Positions 1-6,850 of a DNA stretch of 10,154 bases are shown piece by piece. A program made the position numbers and the translations under genes. This stretch comes from Gammaproteobacteria bacterium (lineage in GTDB: Bacteria; Pseudomonadota; Gammaproteobacteria; J044). The notes under the pieces are model-generated. The model did no database searches, was not told the DNA's origin, and was given only the letters and a program-made list of their open reading frames with translations. The stretch is taken from the NCBI GenBank assembly GCA_003696465.1, contig RFHG01000348.1:1-10154 (forward strand). Reading direction: 5' to 3'. Numbering within the stretch: the first letter of the stretch is position 1; each line of letters begins with the position of its first letter.

Positions 1-131
1 GTCATCAGCGGGAGATTGACCGCGCCCGGAAAGGCCCCTTCGGCAAATTCCACCGGCGCCCGCGTGTCGATCAGCGGCCGCTGCTCCAGCACGATGCGCT
101 CGAAGTCGTCGAACAGCGGCAGCTCGCTCAT
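1..131 (-). CDS. mnmH: tRNA 2-selenouridine synthase MnmH (SelU), N-terminal part only
   Basis: Only the first 43 codons are inside the window; the gene continues past base 1. The protein starts MSELPLFDDFERIVLEQ and goes on through LIDTRAPVEF, EGAFPGAVNLPLM. This is the start of the rhodanese domain of MnmH (E. coli has a similar [21 protein letters not shown] stretch). The family replaces sulfur with selenium at the wobble 2-thiouridine of Lys, Glu and Gln tRNAs, using selenophosphate. The ATG (129-131) overlaps the stop of selD by four bases (ATGA), so the two are surely co-transcribed and probably translationally coupled, and the product of selD is this enzyme's selenium donor. The catalytic rhodanese cysteine and the P-loop domain lie outside the window, so activity cannot be judged. 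A generic rhodanese protein is the alternative, made unlikely by the selD neighbour. Confidence 0.9.
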   Translation of the reverse strand, partial: MSELPLFDDFERIVLEQRPLIDTRAPVEFAEGAFPGAVNLPLM

Positions 132-1171
132 CGTACCAGGATCACCGGTTCTCGCCGCTCCACGGTGCGGCCGATGGGGGCAAGCTCCAGCCCCTCGCCA
201 CGGGCGAGTTCGAGAAACTCGGGCACGCCCTCGTCACGCACCGCCACCAGCAGCCCGCCCGAGGTCTGCGGATCGCACAGCAGATACTTGCGTTCCTCGT
301 CCAGCCCCTCGATGTGCGCGCCGTAACTGTCGAAATTGCGTTGCGTACCTCCGGGCGTGCACCCCTGGGCAAGGTAGTCACGTACCGGCGGCATGAGGGG
401 CACCGCATCGAAGTCGATCTCGGCACTCACGCCACTGCCCTCGCACAGTTCGAGCAGGTGCCCCATGAGTCCGAAGCCGGTCACATCGGTCATGGCCGTG
501 ACCGCCTCGAGCCCGGAAAAAACGGCACCGGCGCTGTTCAGCCGGCACATCTGTTCGATGGCAAACTCAAGATGCTCCGGGGCGATCTTCTTCTGCTTCT
601 GGGCCGTGGCCAGGATGCCGATGCCCAGCGGCTTGGTCAGGAACAGGCTGCAGCCCGGCTCGGCCGTGTCGTTGCGCCGCAAGCGATCCGTCTCCACCAG
701 GCCGGTGACCGCCAGACCGAAGATCGGTTCCGGGGCATCGATGGAGTGGCCGCCGGCCAGCGGGATGCCGGCGGCGGCACAGGCCGCCCGACCACCCTCG
801 ATGACCCGCTGCCCCACCTCCGGCGGCAGCCGGTCGATGGGCCAGGCAAAGATGGCGATGGCCATCAGCGGCCGGCCACCCATGGCATAGATATCGCTGA
901 TGGCATTGGTGGCCGCAATCTGGCCAAAGCGGAAGGGGTCGTCGACGATGGGCATGAAGAAGTCGGTGGTGGAGAGCACCGCCATGCCGTTGCCGAGATC
1001 GAACGCCGCCGCATCGTCGCGGGTGTGATTGCCCACCAGCAGCTGCTCGGGCACGGCATGACGGATGCTGCTGTGCAGCATCTCCTCCAGCAGGGCCGGC
1101 GAGATCTTGCAGCCGCAGCCGGCGCCGTGCGAGTACTCGGTCAGACGAATGGTGTCGATGGCGGGTTTCAT
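128..1171 (-). CDS. selD: selenide, water dikinase (selenophosphate synthase) SelD
   Basis: Makes selenophosphate from selenide and ATP, the selenium donor for selenoprotein synthesis and for tRNA selenouridine formation. The 347-residue product has the same length as E. coli SelD. The N-terminal YSHGAGCGCK motif is complete: C19 corresponds to the catalytic Cys17 of E. coli and K22 to the essential Lys20, so this is the cysteine form and not a selenocysteine form. RDDAAAFDLGNG (51-62) supplies the metal/nucleotide aspartates, followed by TTDFFMPIVDDP, ATNAISDIYAMGG, GGHSIDAPEPIFGLAVTG and, near the C-terminus, LLCDPQTSGGLL. All are AIRS/PurM-fold signatures of this family. The ATG start at 1171 places the active-site motif as in E. 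coli; no strong Shine-Dalgarno precedes it. It is followed with a 4-base overlap by mnmH. Whether the organism also makes selenocysteine (selA, selB, selC) cannot be seen here. Confidence 0.97.
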   Translation of the reverse strand: MKPAIDTIRLTEYSHGAGCGCKISPALLEEMLHSSIRHAVPEQLLVGNHTRDDAAAFDLGNGMAVLSTTDFFMPIVDDPFRFGQIAATNAISDIYAMGGRPLMAIAIFAWPIDRLPPEVGQRVIEGGRAACAAAGIPLAGGHSIDAPEPIFGLAVTGLVETDRLRRNDTAEPGCSLFLTKPLGIGILATAQKQKKIAPEHLEFAIEQMCRLNSAGAVFSGLEAVTAMTDVTGFGLMGHLLELCEGSGVSAEIDFDAVPLMPPVRDYLAQGCTPGGTQRNFDSYGAHIEGLDEERKYLLCDPQTSGGLLVAVRDEGVPEFLELARGEGLELAPIGRTVERREPVILVR

Positions 1172-1203
1172 GCAGCGTGTATCCGTTCGGGTGGCAGCCC
1201 GTT

Positions 1204-1231
1204 ATTGTAACCCGGATCCACCTGCCGACAG
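1204..1231 (-). promoter_or_regulatory. possible selD-mnmH promoter
   Basis: On the minus strand a TACAAT hexamer (1204-1209) matches the sigma70 -10 consensus at five of six positions, 32 bases before the selD start. A weak -35 candidate CTGTCG lies at 1226-1231 with a 16-base spacer. The -35 side sits inside an inverted repeat, CACCTG (1219-1224) with CAGGTG (1235-1240). It lies just beyond the tRNA-Gln terminator, so a separate promoter is expected here. The call rests on the good -10 and the position. Confidence 0.45.
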
Positions 1232-1243
1232 GGACAGGTGCGC

Positions 1244-1274
1244 AGACACAAGAAGGCCCGAACGGAGTCGGGCC
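1244..1274 (-). terminator. intrinsic terminator after tRNA-Gln
   Basis: On the minus strand GGCCCGA (1274-1268) and TCGGGCC (1261-1255) form a perfect 7-bp stem with a 6-base loop, followed by the T-rich run TTCTTGTGT. It begins 12 bases after the tRNA 3' end. The T-run is interrupted, so efficiency may be moderate. It probably ends the tRNA transcript, and the rplM-rpsI transcript too if that reads through. Confidence 0.75.
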
Positions 1275-1285
1275 CTCGATTTGCA

Positions 1286-1359
1286 TGGCTGGGGAACCAG
1301 GATTCGAACCTGGATTGACGGAGTCAGAGTCCGCTGTCCTGCCGTTAGACGATTCCCCA
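1286..1359 (-). tRNA. tRNA-Gln, anticodon CTG
   Basis: The minus strand folds as a complete tRNA. A perfect 7-bp acceptor stem (TGGGGAA with TTCCCCA) is followed by discriminator G and an encoded CCA. The D arm contains TAACGGCAGG, the anticodon loop is CTCTGAC with anticodon CTG (reads CAG), and the T arm is CCAGG-TTCGAAT-CCTGG. The U1-A72 pair and G73 are typical glutamine identity features. It lies 41 bases after the rpsI stop with no promoter or terminator visible between, so it is probably processed from the ribosomal protein transcript. Glutamine tRNAs with a U34 anticodon are MnmH substrates, but this C34 isoacceptor is not, so the nearby selenium genes are probably not functionally tied to it. 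Confidence 0.95.
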
Positions 1360-1400
1360 ATGATGCATCCCGCAGCCCAAGGGCCGCGGAACGGAAACCA

Positions 1401-1793
1401 TCAACGCTTGGAGTACTGCTCCTTCTTGCGCGCCTTGCGGCGGCCGACCTTCTTGCGCTCGACCTCGCGGGCATCGCGGGTCAGCAGGCCAGCCTTGCGC
1501 AGCTCGGGGCGCAGGCCCTCGTCATACTGCAGCAGGGCACGGGCAATGCCCAGGCGGATGGCACCGGCCTGACCACTCATGCCACCGCCCTTGACGGTTA
1601 CCAGAATGTCGAACTTGTCGTTCATGTCGGTGACGTCGAGCGGCTGGCGCACGACCATGCGCGCCGTCTCGCGACCGAAGAACTTGTCAAGCGGCTGGCT
1701 GTTGACCTTGATCTCGCCACTGCCCGGGCGGAGAAAAACCCGCGCCGAGGAGCTCTTGCGACGACCGGTACCATAATACTGGGTTGCTGCCAT
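1401..1793 (-). CDS. rpsI: 30S ribosomal protein S9
   Basis: The 130-residue product is a full-length bacterial S9, a 30S head protein whose C-terminal tail reaches the P-site tRNA. Typical segments are present in order: an N-terminal YYGTGRRKSSSARVFL, PLDKFFGRETARMVVRQPL, a VKGGGMSGQAGAIRLGIARALL glycine-rich core, LLTRDAREVERKKVGRRKARKKEQ, and the invariant terminal YSKR that contacts tRNA. An AAGGA Shine-Dalgarno lies seven bases before the ATG at 1793. The gene starts 17 bases after the rplM stop, the usual bacterial L13-S9 pairing, and is transcribed from the promoter before rplM. No alternative identity is plausible. Confidence 0.98.
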   Translation of the reverse strand: MAATQYYGTGRRKSSSARVFLRPGSGEIKVNSQPLDKFFGRETARMVVRQPLDVTDMNDKFDILVTVKGGGMSGQAGAIRLGIARALLQYDEGLRPELRKAGLLTRDAREVERKKVGRRKARKKEQYSKR

Positions 1794-1810
1794 ATCTGTG
1801 TCCTTCTCGC

Positions 1811-2239
1811 TCAGATTTCGAGCAGTTTGGGCTGCTGGGCCTCGTGCTTGTGCTCGGGGCCGGCATAGATCTTGAGTTTCTTGAGCATGGCCCGGCCCAG
1901 GGGACCGCGCGGCATCATGCCCTTGACGGCAAGCTGGATCGGACGCTCGGGATGCTCCTGGATCAGCTTTTCGAAATTGGTGGACTTGAGATTGCCGATG
2001 TAACCGGTATGACGGTAGTACATCTTGTCCTTGCGCTTGTTGCCGGTGACGGCGACCTTTTCCGCATTGATGACGACGATGTAGTCGCCGGTGTCGACAT
2101 GCGGCGTGTACTCCGGCTTGTGCTTGCCACGCAGACGACGGGCAATTTCGCTCGCCAGACGGCCGAGCGGCTTGCCGGTGGCATCGATCACGAACCAGTC
2201 GCGCTTGACTTCATGCGGCTTGGCGCTGAAAGTTTTCAT
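1811..2239 (-). CDS. rplM: 50S ribosomal protein L13
   Basis: The 142-residue product matches the length and pattern of E. coli L13, an early-assembling 50S protein. Recognisable segments are MKTFSAKPHEVKRDWFVIDA, GKPLGRLASEIARRLRGKHK, YTPHVDTGDYIVVINAEKV, VTGNKRKDKMYYRHTG, VKGMMPRGPLGRAMLKKLKIYAG and a C-terminal EHKHEAQQPKLLEI. An upstream in-frame ATG at 2254 exists, but the ATG at 2239 is chosen because it gives the conserved MKTF start and has GGAG nine bases ahead of it. It is the first gene of the rplM-rpsI unit. In E. coli L13 represses its own operon through the mRNA leader; the short leader here (about 36 bases) may serve that role, but I see no specific L13-like structure in it. 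Confidence 0.98.
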   Translation of the reverse strand: MKTFSAKPHEVKRDWFVIDATGKPLGRLASEIARRLRGKHKPEYTPHVDTGDYIVVINAEKVAVTGNKRKDKMYYRHTGYIGNLKSTNFEKLIQEHPERPIQLAVKGMMPRGPLGRAMLKKLKIYAGPEHKHEAQQPKLLEI

Positions 2240-2281
2240 GTATCCGTGCTCCAAACAGGGGCCTGCGAAACGAGGCGCGAT

Positions 2282-2310
2282 ATCTTATAGAAATCGCGCC
2301 CCGAAGGCAA
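2282..2310 (-). promoter_or_regulatory. sigma70-type promoter of rplM-rpsI
   Basis: On the minus strand TTGCCT (2305-2310) and TAAGAT (2282-2287) are separated by 17 bases, each matching four consensus positions including the key TTG and the TA...T. The start point would fall near 2276, about 36 bases before rplM. An 8-bp inverted repeat, GGCGCGAT (2274-2281) and ATCGCGCC (2293-2300), flanks the -10 box. Confidence 0.6.
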
Positions 2311-2378
2311 GACACCTGGCCGCCCGGCCCCGCCGCGCCCCTGCGGCAACGCCCTTCCCGAAAAAACATCTTGAAAAT

Positions 2379-5300
2379 TCAACTGGTTGGCGCCGCACTG
2401 CCGGCATCCTCCTCGCGCCGCGGCACACGGAAGAACAGGGCATAAAGCGCCGGCACCACCAGCAGGGTAAGGAGCGTGGCAAAACCCAGCCCGGCCATGA
2501 TGGTGATCGACATGTTGACGAAGAACACATCCTGCAGCAGCGGGATCATGCCGAGGATGGTGGTGGCGGCTGCCATGGTGACCGGGCGCAGGCGACTGGT
2601 AGCCGAGTCGAGGATGGCCGTCACCGGCGGCTTGCCCTCGGCGATCTGCTGGTCGATCTCCTCGATCAGGACGATGGCATTCTTGATCAGCAGGCCGATG
2701 AGGCTCAGCGCGCCAAGCAGCGACATGAAGTCGAAGGCCCCGTTGAATCCGAGCAGGCCGGCGGTGATGCCGATCAGCGCCAGTGGCACGGTCAGCCAGA
2801 TGATGAGCGGCTGGCGCACTTTGCCGAACAGCAGGATGCTGACGATGATCATCAGCAGGAAGCCGACCGGGATGGCGCTGAACAGGGCGCTCTGGGCCTC
2901 TTTCGAATCCTCGTATTCACCACCCCATTCCAGCTTGTAGCCGGGCGGGAGTTTGATGGCCTCTACCTTCGGCCGCAGTCGCTGGAACAGGGGGGTGGCC
3001 AGCTCACCGCGCGGATTGCAGGAGGCAATGATGGTCTGCTCGCGGTTGCGCCCGCGGATGACGGTGTTCTCGAACCGGGTACGGAAACCGGTGACCACCT
3101 GCGCCACAGGAATGGCCTTCTGCAGCACCGGGCTCCAGACGCGGATGTCACGTATGTGGCCGACATCTCCGCGCTCATTCTCCGGTGGCCGGATGCGGAT
3201 CGGCAGCATGCGGATGCCGTCGCGGTACTGGCCTACCGTCTTGCCCTCGAAGGCCGCCTTGAAGGCCGCGGCCAGATCCTCGCGACTGACGCCAAGCTGC
3301 CGGCCTACCTGCTCGTTGAACACGGGCTCGAGGTAGGCCACCGGATTGCGCCAGTCATCGCGCACCTCCTTGGCCTCGGGGTCGGCGCGCATGATGGCCT
3401 TGGCCTGCTCCGCCAGGCGTCGCAATACGACCGGATCGGGTCCGCTGAAACGGGCCTCGATCTTGCCGTCACGACCCGGGCCGATGCGCAGCGGTTTGAT
3501 GACGGGGTCGAGCTGGGGCATGTGCTCGTGCATGTAGGTATCCACGGCCTGCCAGACCGCAGGGATCTGGTCACGGCTTTCAGTCTGCACGATGATCTGG
3601 GCATAGGCCGGACTGTCTTCCTTGGGCTCGTACACCAGCGAGAAACGGGCATCACCACCACCCACCAGGGTGGTGGCACTGGTCACGCCGGGCTGACTGC
3701 GCAGAAATTCGCTCACCTTGAGCGCATCGTCACGGGTAGCGCGGATGTCGGTGCCTTCCGGCTCCCACAGATCAACGAAGAACATGGGCGTGTTGGCGTT
3801 GGGGAAGAAGGCCTGCTTGACGAGCCCAAAACCTGCCAACGCCAGCAGGAGCAGGCCGTACACCACCGCCAGCGTCAATCGGCGGTGTGCCACCACCCAG
3901 GCCACGGCACGCCGATACAGGAGGAACACGCCGCGACGGTAGGGATCAGCCTCATCACCCCCGCCCTTCCCCGGCTTCATGAACAAGGCACAGAACAGAG
4001 GCGTGGTGCTGACCGCGGTCAGCCAGGAAAGCAGGAGGGATATGAGGATCACGTAGAACAGCGAACGGGTAAACTCACCGGTGTTGTTCTGCGACAGGCC
4101 AATGGCGGAAAAGGCCAGGATGCCGATGACGGTTCCGCCCAGCAGGGCCATCGCATTCTTGCCTACCACCTCGCGCGCGGCATCGGCCGCCTTCATGCCG
4201 GCCTGGATACGCACCAGCATGCCCTCGGCGACGACAATGGCATTGTCCACCAGCATGCCAAGCGCGATGACCAGGGCCCCCAGGGAAATCCGCTGCAGTT
4301 CGATGCCGGCAAGCTGCATGATGAACAGGGTGCCGGCCACGGTAATCAGCAGCACTGCACCGATGATGAGCCCGGAACTGAGCCCCATGAACAGCAGCAG
4401 CACCACAATGACGATGACAATGGCCTCTGCCACATTGATGATGAAACCGCGTACGGACTTGTCCACCTCGTCCGGCTGGTTGTAGATGACCTCAAGTTCC
4501 ATGCCCACCGGGGCCGTGCGGGCCAGTTGGTCGATGCGCTGGCGCAACTGCCGCCCCACCTCGACCACATTCTCCCCGCCACGCATGGAGATGCCGAGCG
4601 TGAGCGCAGGCTTGCCGTTGAAATAGATCAGCTTGTGCGGTATTTCGTCGTAGAGGCGGTGGATGCGTGCCACATCGCGCAGATAGACCAGCTTCTTGCC
4701 ATCGGAGACCAGCAGCACATTGCCGATGGCCTTGACCGAACGAAACTCACCGGTGGGCTGGATGCGGATGTAGTTCTCCCCCACCCGCACCTTGCCGGCA
4801 TCGCTGACCACATTCTGCGACTTGAGGATCGACGCGATCCGTTCCATCGGGATGCCCAGCTCGCCCAGCCGCTGGCGCGACAACTCGATATACACCACCT
4901 CGGGTTGCTCGCCGCCGATCACCACCTTGCGCACGCCAGGAACGAGCACGAGCTGCTTTTTCAGCTCGTCGGCCACATCCTTGAGGTCGCGGTAGGTATA
5001 GCCAGCCCCGTGCAGGGCAAGATACACGCCGTACACATCGGCAAAGTCGTCGACGATGATCGGCTCCACGCCCGGAGGGAGCTTGCCCTTGATATCGGCG
5101 ATCTTGCGCCGCAGTTCGTCGTAGATGTCGGGGAAGTCCTCGGCCGTGTATTCGTCCTTGAATTCCACGCTGATATCGGACATTCCGGGGCGCGAAATGG
5201 ACATGGGGATGCGCTTGAGCTGCTCCATGCGCTGGATGGCGTCCTCGAGGTGATAGGTCACCTCCTCCTGCACCTCGCGTGCCGTGGCCCCGGGATAGAA

Positions 5301-5447
5301 GGTGATGATCTTGGCCTGCTTGATGGTGAAATTGGGGTCCTCGAGCTTGCCCATGCGCTCGAAGCCGTAGATACCCCCGCCCAGCATGAGGATGACCAGC
5401 AGCCAGGACACCACCGGCGTCCTGACGGAGTATTCACCGATGTTCAT
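2379..5447 (-). CDS. RND-family efflux pump, inner-membrane permease subunit
   Basis: A 1022-residue proton-driven RND transporter (AcrB/HAE1-like), the pump of a tripartite efflux system. It has two halves. Each half starts with one membrane helix (about 12-28 and 522-543) and a large periplasmic porter domain with typical YPGAT and PGV motifs, then a block of about five helices (about 335-490 and 855-1005). TM4 carries LGMLVDNAIVVAEG with D401. The position of the second AcrB aspartate is N402. TM10 carries GLLIKNAIVLIEE with K922, matching the AcrB proton-relay lysine. The start is ATG 5447, giving the standard MNIGEYSVRTPVVSW amino end; a longer frame to 5504 is only overlap with the adaptor gene. 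It overlaps the adaptor stop by ATGA, so the two are translationally coupled. No TolC-like gene is in view, so a distant channel is presumably shared. Substrates cannot be predicted. Confidence 0.95.
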   Translation of the reverse strand: MNIGEYSVRTPVVSWLLVILMLGGGIYGFERMGKLEDPNFTIKQAKIITFYPGATAREVQEEVTYHLEDAIQRMEQLKRIPMSISRPGMSDISVEFKDEYTAEDFPDIYDELRRKIADIKGKLPPGVEPIIVDDFADVYGVYLALHGAGYTYRDLKDVADELKKQLVLVPGVRKVVIGGEQPEVVYIELSRQRLGELGIPMERIASILKSQNVVSDAGKVRVGENYIRIQPTGEFRSVKAIGNVLLVSDGKKLVYLRDVARIHRLYDEIPHKLIYFNGKPALTLGISMRGGENVVEVGRQLRQRIDQLARTAPVGMELEVIYNQPDEVDKSVRGFIINVAEAIVIVIVVLLLFMGLSSGLIIGAVLLITVAGTLFIMQLAGIELQRISLGALVIALGMLVDNAIVVAEGMLVRIQAGMKAADAAREVVGKNAMALLGGTVIGILAFSAIGLSQNNTGEFTRSLFYVILISLLLSWLTAVSTTPLFCALFMKPGKGGGDEADPYRRGVFLLYRRAVAWVVAHRRLTLAVVYGLLLLALAGFGLVKQAFFPNANTPMFFVDLWEPEGTDIRATRDDALKVSEFLRSQPGVTSATTLVGGGDARFSLVYEPKEDSPAYAQIIVQTESRDQIPAVWQAVDTYMHEHMPQLDPVIKPLRIGPGRDGKIEARFSGPDPVVLRRLAEQAKAIMRADPEAKEVRDDWRNPVAYLEPVFNEQVGRQLGVSREDLAAAFKAAFEGKTVGQYRDGIRMLPIRIRPPENERGDVGHIRDIRVWSPVLQKAIPVAQVVTGFRTRFENTVIRGRNREQTIIASCNPRGELATPLFQRLRPKVEAIKLPPGYKLEWGGEYEDSKEAQSALFSAIPVGFLLMIIVSILLFGKVRQPLIIWLTVPLALIGITAGLLGFNGAFDFMSLLGALSLIGLLIKNAIVLIEEIDQQIAEGKPPVTAILDSATSRLRPVTMAAATTILGMIPLLQDVFFVNMSITIMAGLGFATLLTLLVVPALYALFFRVPRREEDAGSAAPTS

Positions 5448-6619
5448 CGTCCCTGCTGCTCCGCATCCTGTTCGGCGCACTGCCGCGGTGCGGGATCCGG
5501 GCAACGCGTGAGCAGGATCAGCCGCAAGTCATCGGGCCTGGGTTCGGCCTGTTCCACCTCCGGCAGCAGCGCCACCTTCATGCCCTCGGCCAGATAGGGC
5601 GTGCCGGCAGTGACGATACGCATGCCCGGCTCCAGTCCCCGGGTGATCTCGATTTCGGCCCCCCGCAGCTCGCCCAGCGTGACCTCGCGAGCATGGACGA
5701 GGTGCTGCTCGTCCACCACCCAGACAATGGGTTTCAACCTGGCATTGGCAGTCACCGCGGTCAATGGCACCTGGATGGCCTGCTTGCGGGTGAGTACCTT
5801 CGACAGATCCACGGTGACACTGGCGGTCATGCCCGGCAGGACATTCAGACCCTTGGGGCGAGGCATGGTGTAGGTGATCTGGAAGGTCTGGGTCTGCGGA
5901 TCGGCGCGGGTCGATGCCTCGAGGAACTGCACCGGAAATTTTTGATCGGGCAATGACTCGAAGCTGACCTCAACCGGCGCCTCGCCACGACCCGCATTGT
6001 GCCGTATCGACTGCACGATGCGCTCAGGCACATCGAAGATGACCTTCAGCGAGGAGGTGTCGCTGAGTGCGAATACCGGCTCCTTGGCCTGCACCTGTTC
6101 ATACTGCTCCACCAGGCGCTCGGCCACGGTGCCATCGAACGGCGCCTTGAGCTCGGTATAGGCCAGATCCTGCCTTGCCGCCTCGAGCCGGGCCCTGGCC
6201 CGCTTGTAGGCGGCCTCCAGCTTGTCGTAGTCGGTGCGGGAGATATAGCCCTTCCTGATCAGCTCCTTGCCGCGCTCGTATTCCTTGCGCGCGCGATCGA
6301 ACGCGGCCTGACGGTCCTTGAGGGCGATACGGTAGTCGGTATCATCCAGCCGGGCCAGCACCTGCCCCTTGTGCACCTTGTCTCCCTCGCGCACCAGGAT
6401 TTCCTTGATCTTGCCGGGCACGCGAAAGGAAACTTCGGCCTTCTGCAGGGAATCGATACGGGCCGGGAAGTGGCGTATCCCGCCACCGGTACCGCCCTCG
6501 ACCACCATGCTCTTGACCGGGCGCGGGGGCACACTGCTCTGAACCTCCTGCTGTTGCCCGCAACCGGCCAGCAACAGGCCCATCACCAAAGGGAGGCCAA
6601 ACAGGGCGGATGTGCGCAT
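5444..6619 (-). CDS. RND efflux periplasmic adaptor (membrane fusion lipoprotein)
   Basis: A 391-residue HlyD/AcrA-type adaptor that bridges the RND pump to an outer-membrane channel. The N-terminus is a lipoprotein signal peptide, MRTSALFGLPLVMGLLLAGC, with lipobox LAGC and lipidated C20. Next come the first lipoyl half (about 63-95, VPGKIKEILVREGDKVHKGQ), a charged alpha-helical coiled-coil hairpin (about 97-155), the second lipoyl half (LKAPFDGTVAERLVEQYEQVQ, split around 157-178), a beta-barrel domain (about 190-275) and the membrane-proximal domain to about 352. The ATG at 6619 is chosen over the longer frame from 6724 because AAGGAG lies six bases upstream and the signal peptide begins there. 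The last about 35 residues, rich in D, P, Q and two cysteines, look unlike the usual family ending and run up to the overlap with the pump gene. The partner pump follows directly. Confidence 0.94.
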   Translation of the reverse strand: MRTSALFGLPLVMGLLLAGCGQQQEVQSSVPPRPVKSMVVEGGTGGGIRHFPARIDSLQKAEVSFRVPGKIKEILVREGDKVHKGQVLARLDDTDYRIALKDRQAAFDRARKEYERGKELIRKGYISRTDYDKLEAAYKRARARLEAARQDLAYTELKAPFDGTVAERLVEQYEQVQAKEPVFALSDTSSLKVIFDVPERIVQSIRHNAGRGEAPVEVSFESLPDQKFPVQFLEASTRADPQTQTFQITYTMPRPKGLNVLPGMTASVTVDLSKVLTRKQAIQVPLTAVTANARLKPIVWVVDEQHLVHAREVTLGELRGAEIEITRGLEPGMRIVTAGTPYLAEGMKVALLPEVEQAEPRPDDLRLILLTRCPDPAPRQCAEQDAEQQGR

Positions 6620-6747
6620 GCGGAACTCCTTGTACCGTGGAAACAAGAATCCAGCCAGGGAGTACCTGACACCCTCGGCCGAACTGGTCTCGCAAGGATA
6701 TCCCTGCCCCAAGCGGGGGGTCAAACCCGGGTCATGGGGGAGCAGGC

Positions 6748-6782
6748 AAAAAAAAGCGCGGCCAGAAGGGAGGGAGCCGCGC
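6748..6782 (-). terminator. strong intrinsic terminator or attenuator
   Basis: On the minus strand GCGCGGC (6782-6776) pairs perfectly with GCCGCGC (6762-6756) around a C/T-rich 13-base loop, followed immediately by eight T's (6755-6748). The hairpin lies 124 bases after the ferredoxin stop and 129 bases before the efflux adaptor start. It may end the ferredoxin transcript. A consensus promoter lies between the two genes and upstream of the hairpin, so it may instead end a small RNA or attenuate the efflux operon. Confidence 0.85.
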
Positions 6783-6844
6783 CAATTACCACCAAAGGAG
6801 GATGGAGGAGTCCTCTGATCGCAGCCAGCGCTGCCAATCAGAAT
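6748..6844 (-). ncRNA. candidate small RNA or attenuated leader
   Basis: A transcript from the promoter at 6851-6879 would start near 6844 and end at the U8 tract, about 97 nt long. It would begin with a small hairpin (GCAGC-GCTG-GCTGC), followed by an open region containing CUCCUCC (6810-6804) and UCCUCCUUU (6802-6794), and finish with a terminator whose loop holds CUCCCUCCCUUCU. CCUCCUU is identical to the anti-Shine-Dalgarno tail of 16S rRNA, and such loops are known from trans-acting small RNAs that block ribosome binding sites. No family is recognised. It could equally be the 5' leader of the efflux operon or an untranscribed gap. Confidence 0.3.
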
Positions 6845-6850
6845 ATGCGC

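Noticed and set aside
1361..1385. Inverted repeat GCGGCCC / GGGCTGC between rpsI and tRNA-Gln as an rpsI terminator
   Set aside because: It has a two-base nominal loop, a G-T pair and no T-run on the minus strand, so it does not qualify as an intrinsic terminator.
2360..2382. Possible terminator after the efflux pump (TTGAA-TT-TTCAA followed by six T's on the minus strand)
   Set aside because: The stem is only five A/T-rich pairs with a two-base loop and overlaps the stop codon; too weak to call, although some termination must occur before or within the rplM promoter region.
3655..3676. A 9-bp perfect inverted repeat (CCACCACCC / GGGTGGTGG) inside the pump gene
   Set aside because: It encodes a Gly/Val-rich stretch (LVGGG) in the periplasmic domain; Gly and Val codons explain the repeat without a separate function.
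2091..5597. A 1168-codon open frame on the plus strand opposite the efflux pump gene
   Set aside because: It is the antisense of rplM and the RND pump, whose minus-strand proteins are unmistakable. The product is low-complexity, rich in H, D, Q and G with no family motifs, as expected when a GC-biased gene is read backwards.
6618..6724. Extended start for the efflux adaptor at 6724
   Set aside because: It would bury the lipoprotein signal peptide behind 35 residues, while the ATG at 6619 has AAGGAG at ideal spacing.
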